Of a stretch of DNA of 64,000 nt, positions 8,517 to 18,096 are shown piece after piece. Every line of letters begins with the position of its first letter. The first letter of the stretch is position 1. The DNA is taken from the NCBI GenBank assembly GCA_964438515.1, contig CAYTLK010000005.1, positions 34,077-98,076 of the forward strand, read 5' to 3'. The notes beneath the pieces were generated by a model. That model was given only the letters and a program-made list of their open reading frames with translations, did no database searches and was not told the DNA's origin. This stretch comes from RGIG3701 sp964438515. GTDB taxonomy: Bacteria; Planctomycetota; Planctomycetia; Pirellulales; Thermoguttaceae. A program made the translations under genes and the position numbers.

Positions 8517-9449
8517 ATGCTTTCACGACGTAATTTTATGCAAATCAGTTCTTCCGCCCTCGTCGGTCTCGGTCTCGGGACCGCACTCACACGCCGCACG
8601 TTCGCCGAAACGTTCAAAACCCGCCCCAAAAAAGCGATTTTGGGGTCGATTCCCAGCGCAGAATCCATCGAACACTTTATGGAAGTCGGAATTGAAGGAA
8701 TGGAAATCCTCGGCTCGCCGTCTCTCCAGGAAGCGGAAGCAGCCCGAAAAGTCGCGGAATCGCTGAATTTCCACTTTCACTCACTCATGGGCGGCGGGTC
8801 GATCGACCGTCTGGAACTTGCGGCGGCGCTCGGAGCCAAAAACGTTTTGCTCGTCCCGGGCCGCGTTTCCGGGGTCCCGATGCCGGAACCATGGGAGTTC
8901 CAAATCGAGTTCGACGCAAAGACGAATCGTCTTCTGAAAGTCGTCGACGGCGACAACGCACCGTTTCAGGCGTACATCGACGCGCATAACGTTCAAATGG
9001 AGGGCGCTCGCCGACTGGTTGAATCGCTGATTCCGACAGCGGAAAAGCTCGGAATGACGATCGGACTGGAAAATGTGTGGAACAACATGTGGGTCCATCC
9101 GAAATTTGCATCAAATTTCATTCGTTCGTTCGAGTCGCCGTGGGTCAAGGCGTATTTCGACATTGGAAACAACGTCAAATACTGCAAACGTCCGCAGGAA
9201 TGGTTCGACGAGCTGCGCGGCTGCATTTCTCGCGTTCATCTGAAAGACTTCAAACTCAACGACGACGGTCACGGAGGGCGTTTTGCGCGTCTCATGGAAG
9301 GGTCGGTCGATTGGGTTGCGATTCGGAAAAAGATGGAGGAAGTCGGTTTCGACACTTGGATGAGCGTCGAACTCGAAGGCTGTCCCCTCACGATCGAGGA
9401 ACAAGCGCGGCGGATGGATCTTATTCTTGAAGCAAAACCGCTCGCTTAA
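8517..9449 (+). CDS. Tat-exported sugar phosphate isomerase/epimerase-like TIM-barrel protein
   Basis: 310 residues from the ATG at 8517, which has AAGGAG about 7 nt upstream; an in-frame upstream codon (8457) would bury the signal. The N-terminus SRRNFMQISSSALVGLGLG is a twin-arginine signal. The body matches the xylose-isomerase-like TIM-barrel superfamily, with metal-ligand-type residues in GLENVWNNMWVHP, AYFDIGNNVKY, SRVHLKDFKL and MSVELEGC. Family members isomerise or epimerise sugars and sugar-like compounds; the substrate cannot be told. It sits between the divergent NPCBM/heme gene and a secreted glycosidase-like gene. A similar Tat-exported paralogue lies at 61072-61899. Confidence 0.88.
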   Translation: MLSRRNFMQISSSALVGLGLGTALTRRTFAETFKTRPKKAILGSIPSAESIEHFMEVGIEGMEILGSPSLQEAEAARKVAESLNFHFHSLMGGGSIDRLELAAALGAKNVLLVPGRVSGVPMPEPWEFQIEFDAKTNRLLKVVDGDNAPFQAYIDAHNVQMEGARRLVESLIPTAEKLGMTIGLENVWNNMWVHPKFASNFIRSFESPWVKAYFDIGNNVKYCKRPQEWFDELRGCISRVHLKDFKLNDDGHGGRFARLMEGSVDWVAIRKKMEEVGFDTWMSVELEGCPLTIEEQARRMDLILEAKPLA

Positions 9450-9499
9450 ACATTGAACTGAATAAAATTTACATTTCATAAAAATCAGAGGTTTTTCAA

Positions 9500-12289
9500 A
9501 TGAAAAAAATAACGAACCATTTAAATGTTGTTTTAGCAATAAGTTTCAGCTTCCTTGTGTGTTTTTTCGGACTTTTCAGCCTCGGAAACGCCGCATGTGG
9601 AGAGGATTTTCGACTCTCAAGCCGTCATTTCGCCGTGGTGGTCGGCGACGATGGAATCGTTCAAGCCGCACTCGATTTGCGGGACGGGTCGAACAAACTC
9701 GCGGAAAAGAACTGGGACAAACGATTTTGCGTTTTATTCCCGCAAAAAGGCGGTTCGGCCGTCTATCCCGCCCATGCGGAACTGCGTGAAAATCAGATAT
9801 TCGTCGATTTTCCCAATGGGACGCAAGTTGTTTTGAATTACGTACCGTTCAATGATTATTTCACGCTGGAGGTCGCGTCCGTCACGCTTCCGGAGGGAGA
9901 AAGCTGTTACAAACTCGAGTTCGGCCGCGTTTTTACAGCACTCGATTACACGATTCCCGACCCGTTCGGAGTTTCGGCACTGATTCTTACGATTCAGACG
10001 GACGTTTTGGAATATCCCGGTCAGGCGCAGCGTCTCGGAGGTCGATGCTTCTCGGAAATCGGATGCGTCGGCGCGAAAATCGCACTCGTCGGCGTCCCGG
10101 AACCTGAAATGCGGCGCATCATGAAAGACGTCGCCGTTCAAATTCTCGAAAAGTCGAAAACCGACGAAGAATATCGGAAATCCGCGCCGCCCGTGAATCT
10201 CGCAGGAGGCGGTTTCGCGAGGGACATTCCGAAAAACTTCGGTTCCTACATCATCACAAGCAGCGCGATTCAAGCGGAAGACGTTCCCGCCTGGGCCGAA
10301 CATCTCGCACAATTCGGCGTCGATCACATCGATTTTCATCAGGGAAATCCGTTCCGAACCGGAGATTTCGTCTTCAATCAGACCGCGTACCCGAACGGCG
10401 CCGCCGACTTCCGCAAAATGACGTCCGAAATGAAGCAGCACGGAATGATCGCCGGTCTGCATACGTACGCCGAGTTTTTCCTTGGAAGTTCGAAGTATCT
10501 CACGCCCGTCCCGCATGAAGATTTGGACGTTTTCGAAACGTTCACGCTCGCCTCCGACCTCGATGAAAAAAGTACCAAATTCAACGTCGATGAATCGACG
10601 GAAAACGTTTCGACCATCTGCGGATATTTGATTCGTAATAGTTTATTTTTGAAAATCGATTCAGAAATTATTTCCTTCAAAGCGGTCGGTCCCGACGGTT
10701 TCACGCAGTGCACGCGCGGCGCACTCGGAACTCAGGTTTCCGTTCACACAAAAGGGGCGAAAGTACAGCACCTCTCGCAATTTTTCTCCGCCTATTTCGC
10801 GCCCAATCCCAAAAGCGGCCTGTTTCTCGAAATCGCTCGAAATACCGCAAAAGCATACGACGAAGGCGGTTTCAGTACGATTTATCTCGACGCGCTCGAC
10901 GGAACGAACGCACTCCTCGAAAATAAGGAACTGACGTGGTACTACGACGCGTTATTCGTTCGTGAAATCCTCAACCACATCACGACCGAAGCGCCGCTTC
11001 TTGAATACAGTACGATGCATCCCTCCCTCTGGGCCGCCCGAAGCCGCATGGGTGCTTGGGACTCTCCCGCTCGCGGATACACGGCTTTCTTCGACTCTCA
11101 CTTTTCGTCCAATAAACAAAGCGCCTTAAAATGCTACCTCCCCGCTCAAATGGGGTGGTTTGCGGTCTGTCCGACCCGTGGAAAAGACGACGCGCTCGCG
11201 TTCCAGAATCGTACACTATTCCGTGAGGAGGTTGAATATTTAGGCTCAAAATCTCTCGCGTACGATTCGGGGCTTTCGTACCTCGATATTTCGCTCGGAA
11301 CTCTTCCGCCGGCAGCCGTTTCGAACGGAAAAATTCTGAAAACGTTCGACACTTTGAGACGAAAACACTATTTCGGTCCCGCAATTTGTGAACGCGTTCA
11401 GGAACCCGGAAAGCACTTCCATCTTCAGAAAAACGGAGATTCATACGCCCTCGTTCCTGCGGAATACACGACATTTCGGCCTGAAATCACAGCTGAAACA
11501 TCCGAGGCGCACTGCGTTCTTACGAATCAGTTTTTTGCACAGAAACCATATATTCGTTTGGAAAACATGTACGCGGTGGAGGATTCGTACGACGATTCGG
11601 AGGCGGTGGAACTCGTTCCGTTCGACAGAACGCTGGCGGCCGCAGCACTCACAACCCGTAAATTTGAGGAACCGTTCCTCAATATTCACGACCGGCTCGG
11701 AATGGGAATGTGGGTTTTCGGCGACGGAAAGGGACAAATTCTGAACGTCCGCGTCGAAAGTCCCTTTTTCAGAAACAGCGGCTCGACTGACCATTACGCG
11801 CGTCTCGACCACTCGGGCTGGAAGTACATTGAGTTTGCGGAAGCACAGAGCGGCGAATTCCCGCAGTATCACTGGCCGGCCGGGAAAGGCGGCGTGTATG
11901 CAGAATTTCGGCAGCGAATTTTCTACGATACGGTTTCGGAAATCAATGTGATGGTCGCAGGACCGACCGAAGGCTTGCGTTTCGGCACACTGAAGGCGCT
12001 TCCGATTCACGAAACGGTGTTGCGCAATCCGTCGATTGAAGTTTCCGGGAAGAAAATTACGTTCCTCGGCGAGATTCCGAGCGGCTGCTACGCTGAATTT
12101 TTGCCGGATGAGGATCCCAATGCGAGTTCCATCCCGATTTTGGACCCGTGCGGAAATGAAGTCGGACGTTTGACGCTGGATGGTGAGGTTCCGGAAATTC
12201 CATCGGGCGCAGCGGATGTGACGCTCCAAGGCGATTCGCCCCGCACACGCTGGACGTTCGGCCTCTTTTCAGAGCCGCTGAAAGAGTAA
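9500..12289 (+). CDS. Secreted glycoside-hydrolase-like TIM-barrel protein (family not assigned)
   Basis: 929 residues with an N-terminal hydrophobic signal (LSFSF-like core, cleavage near GNAACG). The first ~240 residues are beta-rich. A barrel follows, with acidic strand ends of the retaining-glycosidase kind (FGVDHIDFHQGNPF; GGFSTIYLDALDGTN). Roughly residues 345-425 are an inserted small domain (LKIDSEIISFKAV..CTRGALGT..HTKGAKV) that resembles a module often seen in tail-fibre-type proteins. C-terminal beta-sandwiches complete it. The gene follows the Tat sugar isomerase-like gene by 50 bp and may be co-transcribed with it. I cannot name the GH family; the glycosidase call rests on fold-like features and context. 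Confidence 0.6.
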   Translation: MKKITNHLNVVLAISFSFLVCFFGLFSLGNAACGEDFRLSSRHFAVVVGDDGIVQAALDLRDGSNKLAEKNWDKRFCVLFPQKGGSAVYPAHAELRENQIFVDFPNGTQVVLNYVPFNDYFTLEVASVTLPEGESCYKLEFGRVFTALDYTIPDPFGVSALILTIQTDVLEYPGQAQRLGGRCFSEIGCVGAKIALVGVPEPEMRRIMKDVAVQILEKSKTDEEYRKSAPPVNLAGGGFARDIPKNFGSYIITSSAIQAEDVPAWAEHLAQFGVDHIDFHQGNPFRTGDFVFNQTAYPNGAADFRKMTSEMKQHGMIAGLHTYAEFFLGSSKYLTPVPHEDLDVFETFTLASDLDEKSTKFNVDESTENVSTICGYLIRNSLFLKIDSEIISFKAVGPDGFTQCTRGALGTQVSVHTKGAKVQHLSQFFSAYFAPNPKSGLFLEIARNTAKAYDEGGFSTIYLDALDGTNALLENKELTWYYDALFVREILNHITTEAPLLEYSTMHPSLWAARSRMGAWDSPARGYTAFFDSHFSSNKQSALKCYLPAQMGWFAVCPTRGKDDALAFQNRTLFREEVEYLGSKSLAYDSGLSYLDISLGTLPPAAVSNGKILKTFDTLRRKHYFGPAICERVQEPGKHFHLQKNGDSYALVPAEYTTFRPEITAETSEAHCVLTNQFFAQKPYIRLENMYAVEDSYDDSEAVELVPFDRTLAAAALTTRKFEEPFLNIHDRLGMGMWVFGDGKGQILNVRVESPFFRNSGSTDHYARLDHSGWKYIEFAEAQSGEFPQYHWPAGKGGVYAEFRQRIFYDTVSEINVMVAGPTEGLRFGTLKALPIHETVLRNPSIEVSGKKITFLGEIPSGCYAEFLPDEDPNASSIPILDPCGNEVGRLTLDGEVPEIPSGAADVTLQGDSPRTRWTFGLFSEPLKE

Positions 12290-12360
12290 AAGGAACAAAA
12301 GAAGTCCTAAAAAACTCAACATTCAAGAAGTTTTTGACCCGGCACAACTGGGAACGAATC

Positions 12361-12420
12361 ACTGGGGGAAAAACAACTTTCAAAAGGTTTTTCTCCCGCG
12401 ACCTTTACGTCTTTACGGGG
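12361..12420 (+). terminator. 3'-end two-hairpin repeat, copy 2
   Basis: GGGGGAAAAAC (12364-12374) pairs with GGTTTTTCTCCC (12386-12397) around a TTTCAAAA loop, followed by the family's ACC..TTACGTCTTTACGGGG tail. It lies 72 bp after the stop of the 9500-12289 gene and overlaps the 3' end of the convergent radical SAM gene. Confidence 0.6.
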
Positions 12421-13327
12421 TGTTCGACTCAAAAAAACATCCCTGTTTCCAGCCGTTTTCTTCAAGCCGCGCGTTGATTTGCTGCAAAATTTCGTTTTTC
12501 CGGACGTTCCAAGACGGCGCAACGAGCAAATTCGCAGGACAGTCGCCCGTCAAACGATGCACAACCCATTCGGGCGGCATATGCGTCAAAACGGAAACCG
12601 CCCACGTAATGTATTCTTCTTCCGTAATCGGTTCAAACGTTCCAGAACGGTACATTTGCGCAAGCTGCGTCCCTTCCATCACATACAGCGAATGAATTTT
12701 GACTCCGTGCAGCTTGTGCCGCGTCAAAAAACGCAGCGTCGTCTGAACGTCTTCCAACGTTTCGCCCGGAAGTCCCAAAATCATGTGCGCAACCACCTCA
12801 ATTCCCCTCTGCGCCAAAAGACGGGCCGCCTCGGTGAAACGGACGCTTTTGTAACCGCGATGGATGCGTTCAGCCGTCTCGTCGCTCGACGATTGAAGCC
12901 CCAATTCGACCCAAACATCCGCTTTTTGACGGTACTCGGCCAGCAAATCTGCGATTTCCGGAGTAATACAGTCGGGACGCGTCCCCACCGCAAGCACACG
13001 GATTCGAGGGTCGAGAAAAACCTGATCGTACCGCGATTTCAGCGTTGCGAGGTCCGCATACGTGTTCGAAAAATTCTGGAAGTATGCAACGAAATTGTCC
13101 GCTGGTTTCCGAACGTCCGAACGCGCCAGAAAGTTTTCCACCTGCTTTCGAACGCCGTCTCCCGGAGGAATATGCTCGCCCGAACCGCGTTCGCCGCAAA
13201 AAATACATCCGCCTGTACCGCAGGTTCCGTCGCGATTGGGACAGGTAAAACCGCCGTCGATACAGATTTTGACGGTTTTACCTCCAAAACGATCCCGAAA
13301 ATAGGAACTGAGATTGCGGTAATTCAA
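12413..13327 (-). CDS. Radical SAM protein, YhcC/TIGR01212-like
   Basis: 304 residues. The N-terminal cluster-binding segment reads C29-PNRDGTCGTGG-C41-IF-C44, the CPNRDG..GC.FC pattern of the YhcC-type radical SAM family rather than plain CxxxCxxC. Further family-like stretches are FQNFSNTYA, VGTRPDCI, ELGLQSS, HMILGLPGET and HKLHGVKIHSLYV. These proteins bind a [4Fe-4S] cluster and S-adenosylmethionine and are cytoplasmic; the substrate is unknown. It is convergent with the glycosidase-like gene and tail-overlaps its 3'-end repeat. Confidence 0.9.
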   Translation of the reverse strand: MNYRNLSSYFRDRFGGKTVKICIDGGFTCPNRDGTCGTGGCIFCGERGSGEHIPPGDGVRKQVENFLARSDVRKPADNFVAYFQNFSNTYADLATLKSRYDQVFLDPRIRVLAVGTRPDCITPEIADLLAEYRQKADVWVELGLQSSSDETAERIHRGYKSVRFTEAARLLAQRGIEVVAHMILGLPGETLEDVQTTLRFLTRHKLHGVKIHSLYVMEGTQLAQMYRSGTFEPITEEEYITWAVSVLTHMPPEWVVHRLTGDCPANLLVAPSWNVRKNEILQQINARLEENGWKQGCFFESNTP

Positions 13328-13464
13328 GGTTAATACTTTCTCGTACTTAAATCATTAAAAATCAAATATAATTAAATGTAATTAAAATAAATCAATTGCG
13401 GTCGTTCTATTTTAAAATGAGGGGAATTGTTACGAGTTTTTCAGCTTCGGTCTCACGCGCGATT

Positions 13465-13560
13465 CACCCTGCGGGAGAATCGGACTGCCCGTCAAGAATT
13501 CACGGTCGTGGGGAGAGGGGCTTTTTGCAAGCCGCCCCTCTCCCCAGACCCCTCACCCGG
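13465..13560 (-). terminator. 3'-end two-hairpin repeat, copy 3 (strong 12-bp stem)
   Basis: A perfect inverted repeat pairs GGGGAGAGGGGC (13510-13521) with GCCCCTCTCCCC (13534-13545). On the minus strand it is followed by the family's CGACCGT..TCTTGACGGG tail and a CGGG/CCCG second stem. It lies about 30 bp after the stop of the minus-strand glycerophosphodiesterase gene, in sense orientation like the other copies. The rest of 13328-13588 holds no gene. Confidence 0.65.
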
Positions 13561-13588
13561 AAAACTCCTAATATTTTAAAACAAATAT

Positions 13589-14494
13589 TTACTGTTTGCG
13601 AAACTCTTCAACCACAGGAAGCACAATGCTCGGATAATCCGTCGCAAATCCGCGAATCCCAAGCTGCAGCAGCCGTCGATACACTTCCGGATCCTTTCCG
13701 TTCGACCACGTAATTACTTCCATCGGAATTCCGCGATCCTTCATTTCCTGCGCAAACGTCTTCAAAAACTCGCTCTTCGGCTCAAACGGATCCTCTTTCG
13801 AACAGTCGGCCTGAATGTGCAAAACGATGTGATTCGCGCCACGAAAATCATTTTCACGCAGTCGTTTCAGTATCGCGTTCAACCCATCCATATTTGCGGT
13901 GCGGTCGGGCGACCAGACGTAACCGAGCCACAACATTCCAACACCATTCGGACAAATTTCTTTCCATTTCAAAATTTTATCATAACTTCCCGAAGTGAAA
14001 AACATTTGCTTTTCGATTCCGTAATGATGAACCCGTTCCGCAATCTGACGGAGATTTTCTTCGGAAAGCCCCTTTTCGTCGAGGTAGAGCAAACGTTCCG
14101 GCGACCCGGACATTGCGCAAAAGATGGATTCCATGGTGGGAATGCGCTGCAGTGCGAATTCCGCCCCACAGTGACTTCCAACGTCGAATTTTCGAATTTC
14201 GTCCCACGTCAAATCGCAAATTCTCTTTCCTTTCATCTCTTCCGGCAAATTCCAGACCATCCGATTGATGTTTCCATCATGAAACATCACAGGAACGCCG
14301 TCTTTTGAATATTGCACATCCCCTTCCGGAATAACGTCCTGATTCCAGGCCCAAAGGAAGGTTTCGAGCGTATTTTCCGGTCGTTCGGAACCTCCGCCGC
14401 GATGAAAGTTTAAATAAAATGGTTCTTGTGCAGAAATGAAAGCCGCCGCAAGGAGGGCGACCGTGAAGGAAAACAATCGGAAGGAAACGTTCAT
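13589..14494 (-). CDS. Secreted glycerophosphodiester phosphodiesterase, paralogue 1
   Basis: 301 residues from the ATG at 14494, chosen because GAGG lies 6 nt upstream (complement of 14501-14504); the earlier in-frame ATG at 14506 lacks a ribosome site. A signal peptide precedes AQEPFYLNFH. GDPD-family hallmarks are HRGGGSERPENT, EGDVQYSKDG and VMFHDG, giving the catalytic His pair and metal-binding Glu/Asp. The family hydrolyses deacylated phospholipids to glycerol-3-phosphate and an alcohol, here probably in the periplasm. A second GDPD gene lies just upstream on the same strand, likely in one operon. Confidence 0.9.
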   Translation of the reverse strand: MNVSFRLFSFTVALLAAAFISAQEPFYLNFHRGGGSERPENTLETFLWAWNQDVIPEGDVQYSKDGVPVMFHDGNINRMVWNLPEEMKGKRICDLTWDEIRKFDVGSHCGAEFALQRIPTMESIFCAMSGSPERLLYLDEKGLSEENLRQIAERVHHYGIEKQMFFTSGSYDKILKWKEICPNGVGMLWLGYVWSPDRTANMDGLNAILKRLRENDFRGANHIVLHIQADCSKEDPFEPKSEFLKTFAQEMKDRGIPMEVITWSNGKDPEVYRRLLQLGIRGFATDYPSIVLPVVEEFRKQ

Positions 14495-14625
14495 AAAAGA
14501 CCTCATGAAAAAAGGGGTGGGAAGGAATGTTCTTTTGAAACAAATTTTCTTGGAAGAAAGATTTGTTGAAAAATGTACAATTTTACTATTTTAAATTTTT
14601 CTATTTTGAACCGTGGAAATTTTTC

Positions 14626-15489
14626 TTATTTTCCCTCATTCTTTCGTTCTTTCATCACATCCACAAATACTGCGGGACGATTCGTCGTCATCGTGTCGAT
14701 TCCGGCGTCGAGATACATATTCAACGTCTTCGGATCGTCCACAATCCACGTACTCACCACGAATCCCGCCTCTTTCAGCAGCTGAACCGTATGAACGTTC
14801 ATGTTTCCGACCGCTGGATTCGCGACTTTATACGGACAGTCTTTCTGACTCTCCACGAACCACGCGACGTATTCTTCGTCACTTCGTCCGTTTCGGTCCC
14901 CGCCGTTTCGGTAGGCGTAAATTCCGGGACAAAATTCCCACATTTTTCGAATCGAATCGTGATTGAACGACACAATCGCGCACTCTTTCACCATCTCGTG
15001 CGCAATCAAAGCGTCCGCGATCGCCCGTTCCGTGCCGGGCTGTTTGATTTCTATTACAGGAATGCATCCCGAACCTTTGAACAAATCGAGCGTCTCGTCG
15101 AGCGTCGGACACTGCGTCCCTTTCCACTGCTCGCCCTTCCAAATTCCGACGTCCAAACGACGTACTTCCTCGAACGTCATTTCCGTCACGCGGCGGTCAC
15201 AGACGCCATTTGAAATGCGTTTGAAATCTCCGTCGTGAAGCAGAACGAGATGACCGTCTTTCGTGGAATAAACGTCAAACTCGCAGGAATCGACGCCCGT
15301 CGCGATCGCCATTTTGAAACCAGGGAGCGTGTTTTCCGGAGCGTTGTAGTAATCGCCGCGATGCGCCATCGTACGAATACGCAGCGCGATTTCCGGAAGC
15401 TGAGCCTGCACGGAAACCGGCGGAATCAACATCAAAACAAGCGTCAGAACCAGCAAAGAATAAAACGTAAAGGCGGGAAAATACTTCAT
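14626..15489 (-). CDS. Secreted glycerophosphodiester phosphodiesterase, paralogue 2
   Basis: 287 residues from the ATG at 15489, preceded by AAAGGA at 15496-15501; the upstream ATG at 15504 overlaps that ribosome site and is less likely. A hydrophobic signal runs to about VSVQAQLPEI. GDPD motifs are clear: MAHRGDYYNAPENT, SCEFDVYSTKDG and LVLLHDGDFKR, with IPVIEIKQ for the third metal-ligand strand. It is related to the gene at 13589 but differs enough not to be a recent copy. The reaction is glycerophosphodiester hydrolysis outside the cytoplasm; the tandem pair suggests scavenging of glycerol-phosphate from lipids. Confidence 0.92.
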   Translation of the reverse strand: MKYFPAFTFYSLLVLTLVLMLIPPVSVQAQLPEIALRIRTMAHRGDYYNAPENTLPGFKMAIATGVDSCEFDVYSTKDGHLVLLHDGDFKRISNGVCDRRVTEMTFEEVRRLDVGIWKGEQWKGTQCPTLDETLDLFKGSGCIPVIEIKQPGTERAIADALIAHEMVKECAIVSFNHDSIRKMWEFCPGIYAYRNGGDRNGRSDEEYVAWFVESQKDCPYKVANPAVGNMNVHTVQLLKEAGFVVSTWIVDDPKTLNMYLDAGIDTMTTNRPAVFVDVMKERKNEGK

Positions 15490-15517
15490 TGAAAGTCCTT
15501 TCATGAAAGTAATAAAA

Positions 15518-16744
15518 TCAAGTATCCGACAAGTTTTTCGGGTCGGATTTCAGGTCGGGAAGTTTCGGAATCGGAACCCCTTGCGGATGTTCGAACCAAA
15601 CGACGTCCAGCTCGACCCCATCGACGTCACGGCGTAAAAGCATATAAATTCCCTGCAAAGCAGAGATTACGTACAAAAATCCAAATGCGGAAATCACCCA
15701 GCTTAATGCAAGAAGCAACGTATAAATCGGGTCGCCGAACTCAACGGTTTTGGAACATGCAAGAACCGCGTAAAGGTGCGTAATGAGTCCGACACAGATT
15801 CCGACCCCCAAAACGCCGAGGATTCCGAAGAACGCAGCCGCCAAAATGTAAAAAACAAAATTCAAAGGCTTTTGCAGCGCGTATGCGTAACTGCGGCTCA
15901 ACGCGTCAAAAACGTCCGAGTTTTCCGTCATGAAAACCGAAAGCACGAACGGAACCGACAGCGCCGCCCCCAGCAAAAAGAAGAAGACGAACGCCGCATA
16001 AATAAGCAGCAGCGGAGTCACACACGCAAAAACGCCAGTCGGCAAAAATCGACAGATCCATAAAGGAACTGTGAATATCGTACATCCAAGAGTGAGAAAG
16101 AATGCCGCCGCGAGAACCGAAGGAAGGCGCGAAAACGCAAATTTCAGCTCCGAAATGACGTATCCCCGCAAGTCCCGCGCAATACGAAGCGCCGAAAGAC
16201 GCGCCGTAAGCATCCAAACCAGCAGCGTTGAGAAAATCGCATAACTCACTGCAAGCACACGGTTTACAATCGTTTTTACACTCACCGCCTCCGATTTTAC
16301 AGGAATATTCCCCGGCACGGCTGAATTTCGTACCATATTTGAATTTTTCGACATTTCTCCAATCATTTCCGCAAGCGGCGTACTTTCCGGCACGTAATTC
16401 GTCGGCGGGACGTAGCCGCACGGAGGAACATAATCGATTTCCGTCGACCCTTCTTCCTTGAAAAACGGCGTCGGCGCGCTCCACGTGCATCCCGGTTTTT
16501 CAGGCAGAAAAGTGGAAACGGAAACGAAAGAATAATGTTCCAAAAACGAATCCATCGTTATGGAATTGCGTACAACTCCAAACGCAAGCGCCAGCCAGAG
16601 CGCGCAGAACAAAAGATGAAGCGTTGCGAAAAACAATAAACGGAACGAAAAACAAAGTCCCAAACAGCGGCGAAACAGAAGCCACGGACAGATTTCCTGC
16701 CAGTCGACGGCGGTGAGAATTCGGTTTTTTTCAGTGGGAATCAT
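15518..16744 (-). CDS. Multi-pass membrane protein of unknown function
   Basis: 408 residues with about seven to eight hydrophobic spans, beginning at LCFSFRLLFFATLHLLFCALWLALAF-type residues near 30 and clustering from residue 165 to the end. Between the first and second spans lies about 100 residues of soluble loop with a Pro-Tyr-Val repeat (YVPPCGYVPPTNYVPE). A short C-terminal tail (FEHPQGVPIPKLP) is probably cytoplasmic. I recognise no catalytic motif. It lies upstream of the GDPD pair on the same strand (29 bp between the 15489 start and this stop), so it could share their transcript. Confidence 0.75.
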   Translation of the reverse strand: MIPTEKNRILTAVDWQEICPWLLFRRCLGLCFSFRLLFFATLHLLFCALWLALAFGVVRNSITMDSFLEHYSFVSVSTFLPEKPGCTWSAPTPFFKEEGSTEIDYVPPCGYVPPTNYVPESTPLAEMIGEMSKNSNMVRNSAVPGNIPVKSEAVSVKTIVNRVLAVSYAIFSTLLVWMLTARLSALRIARDLRGYVISELKFAFSRLPSVLAAAFFLTLGCTIFTVPLWICRFLPTGVFACVTPLLLIYAAFVFFFLLGAALSVPFVLSVFMTENSDVFDALSRSYAYALQKPLNFVFYILAAAFFGILGVLGVGICVGLITHLYAVLACSKTVEFGDPIYTLLLALSWVISAFGFLYVISALQGIYMLLRRDVDGVELDVVWFEHPQGVPIPKLPDLKSDPKNLSDT

Positions 16745-16793
16745 GCGAAAAAATAACGTTTAGTGAAAATGGGAGGTTTTGAAAAATTTCGCA

Positions 16794-16830
16794 AAAAATC
16801 GGGATTCAAACGGCTTTGAACCCCGATTTT
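16794..16830 (-). terminator. Rho-independent terminator of the lipoprotein gene
   Basis: On the minus strand AAATCGGGGTTCAAA pairs with TTTGAATCCCGATTT and is followed by a T-run, just after the stop of the 16842-17990 gene. Confidence 0.8.
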
Positions 16831-16841
16831 CGTTTTGAAAA

Positions 16842-17990
16842 TTACAGCTTCGATCTCAAGTTGACGACAGCTTCATCAGCGCTTTCACGTGTCGCGCTGT
16901 CCGCCTGTTTGGAAAGCGGTTCCGCATCGTCCGCGAGTTTTTTGGCCGTTTCTTTGTCGCCGACCAACAGATAATTAGACGCAATTTCGCAGAGCGTAAT
17001 TGCTTTTTTACCCTTATTATCGATCGTTCCTGCAATATCGGACGCTTCTTTAAGGATTTCGATTCCAATGGATTTGGCGGCGTCCAGCTTCATTCGTACG
17101 AAAATCCCTGCAAGCGTCGAAAGACGGCTGCTGATTTGCTGCGCGTCCATCTCGGTCGCTTCTTCCGCAGGTGCGCCGGAGGCGGAGGTTTTCGAAGTGT
17201 TCGAAGCAGTGGAAGCGTCTGCAGTTTCCGATGTGTTTTCGGAATCCGAAGCGTCCGCAGAGTTCGAATCGGAGTCGGAAGCGATTTGAGTCGAAGCTGC
17301 AGAATCATCCGATGTCGGAATCGGTTCGCCTTTCAAAATTGCACGAATTTCAACACTGACGATTTTCAAATTGTCGAGCGACCCCATTTTACCCAGTGAG
17401 GCGGCAAGGTCCAGAAGTTTGTCGACCTTCATGAGCGCGTCGGAGAAACGATTCGCCTCGTCTTTTGCAAGCATCAGCGTTTTTTGCGCGTTTACCGAAT
17501 CAATCTCCATCTGCGCACGCGCAAGATTTAACAGAATTTCGAGTTTTTCGCCGGCCAGCGCCTCAATGTCGTTCTGCGTGGGTTCTTTTTTGCTTTTTTC
17601 GCGTTCCTTATTTTTTTCTTCTTCCCAGTTCATGTATGCTTCCATCGCATTTTCAAGCGCTTTTTTTGCTTCCACGATGGAATTGAGACTGGAATAGGAG
17701 GCGGCGATCTGCGAGTACGTTTCAATTCGTTCGCGAGAATCCTGAATATCGGAACAAAAACGCACGGCTTTGCGCATGGTTTCCATCGCACCCGAACGAT
17801 CCTTCAGAATTTTGTACTGATCCACCGCCAGCCGCGCGAGTTCCTGCGAATCGCCGCCGGATTCAGCCGTTTGCAGCCGAGTAATGACGTCCAGCCCTTT
17901 TTGGGGATTATACTTTTTGGACTGGTCGCAGCCGATAAAAACCGAAAGCGCCAGCGATGAAACCAGCAAAATGGAAAGCAATTTTTTCAT
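16842..17990 (-). CDS. Lipoprotein with TPR-like helical repeats
   Basis: 382 residues. The lipoprotein signal ends in LALSVFIG-C21. The mature part is helical with repeat-like segments (AVDQYKILKDRSGAMETMRKA; ARAQMEIDSVNAQKTLMLAKD; ASNYLLVGDKETAKKLADDA), typical of TPR-type scaffolds. A Ser/Ala/Asp/Glu/Thr-rich linker at about residues 232-275 separates two helical parts. A role as a periplasmic or outer-membrane scaffold is inferred; no enzyme motif is visible. It has its own terminator and is followed on the same strand by the membrane protein at 15518. Confidence 0.8.
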   Translation of the reverse strand: MKKLLSILLVSSLALSVFIGCDQSKKYNPQKGLDVITRLQTAESGGDSQELARLAVDQYKILKDRSGAMETMRKAVRFCSDIQDSRERIETYSQIAASYSSLNSIVEAKKALENAMEAYMNWEEEKNKEREKSKKEPTQNDIEALAGEKLEILLNLARAQMEIDSVNAQKTLMLAKDEANRFSDALMKVDKLLDLAASLGKMGSLDNLKIVSVEIRAILKGEPIPTSDDSAASTQIASDSDSNSADASDSENTSETADASTASNTSKTSASGAPAEEATEMDAQQISSRLSTLAGIFVRMKLDAAKSIGIEILKEASDIAGTIDNKGKKAITLCEIASNYLLVGDKETAKKLADDAEPLSKQADSATRESADEAVVNLRSKL

Positions 17991-18096
17991 AAATGCCCTT
18001 TCAAATTTCCGTGGGGTGGAAAGGTGGATGAAATTGAATTGTGTACAAAACCAAACATCGAGGATTCGCAGAGGAAAAAACCGTTTTGAATTTCAA

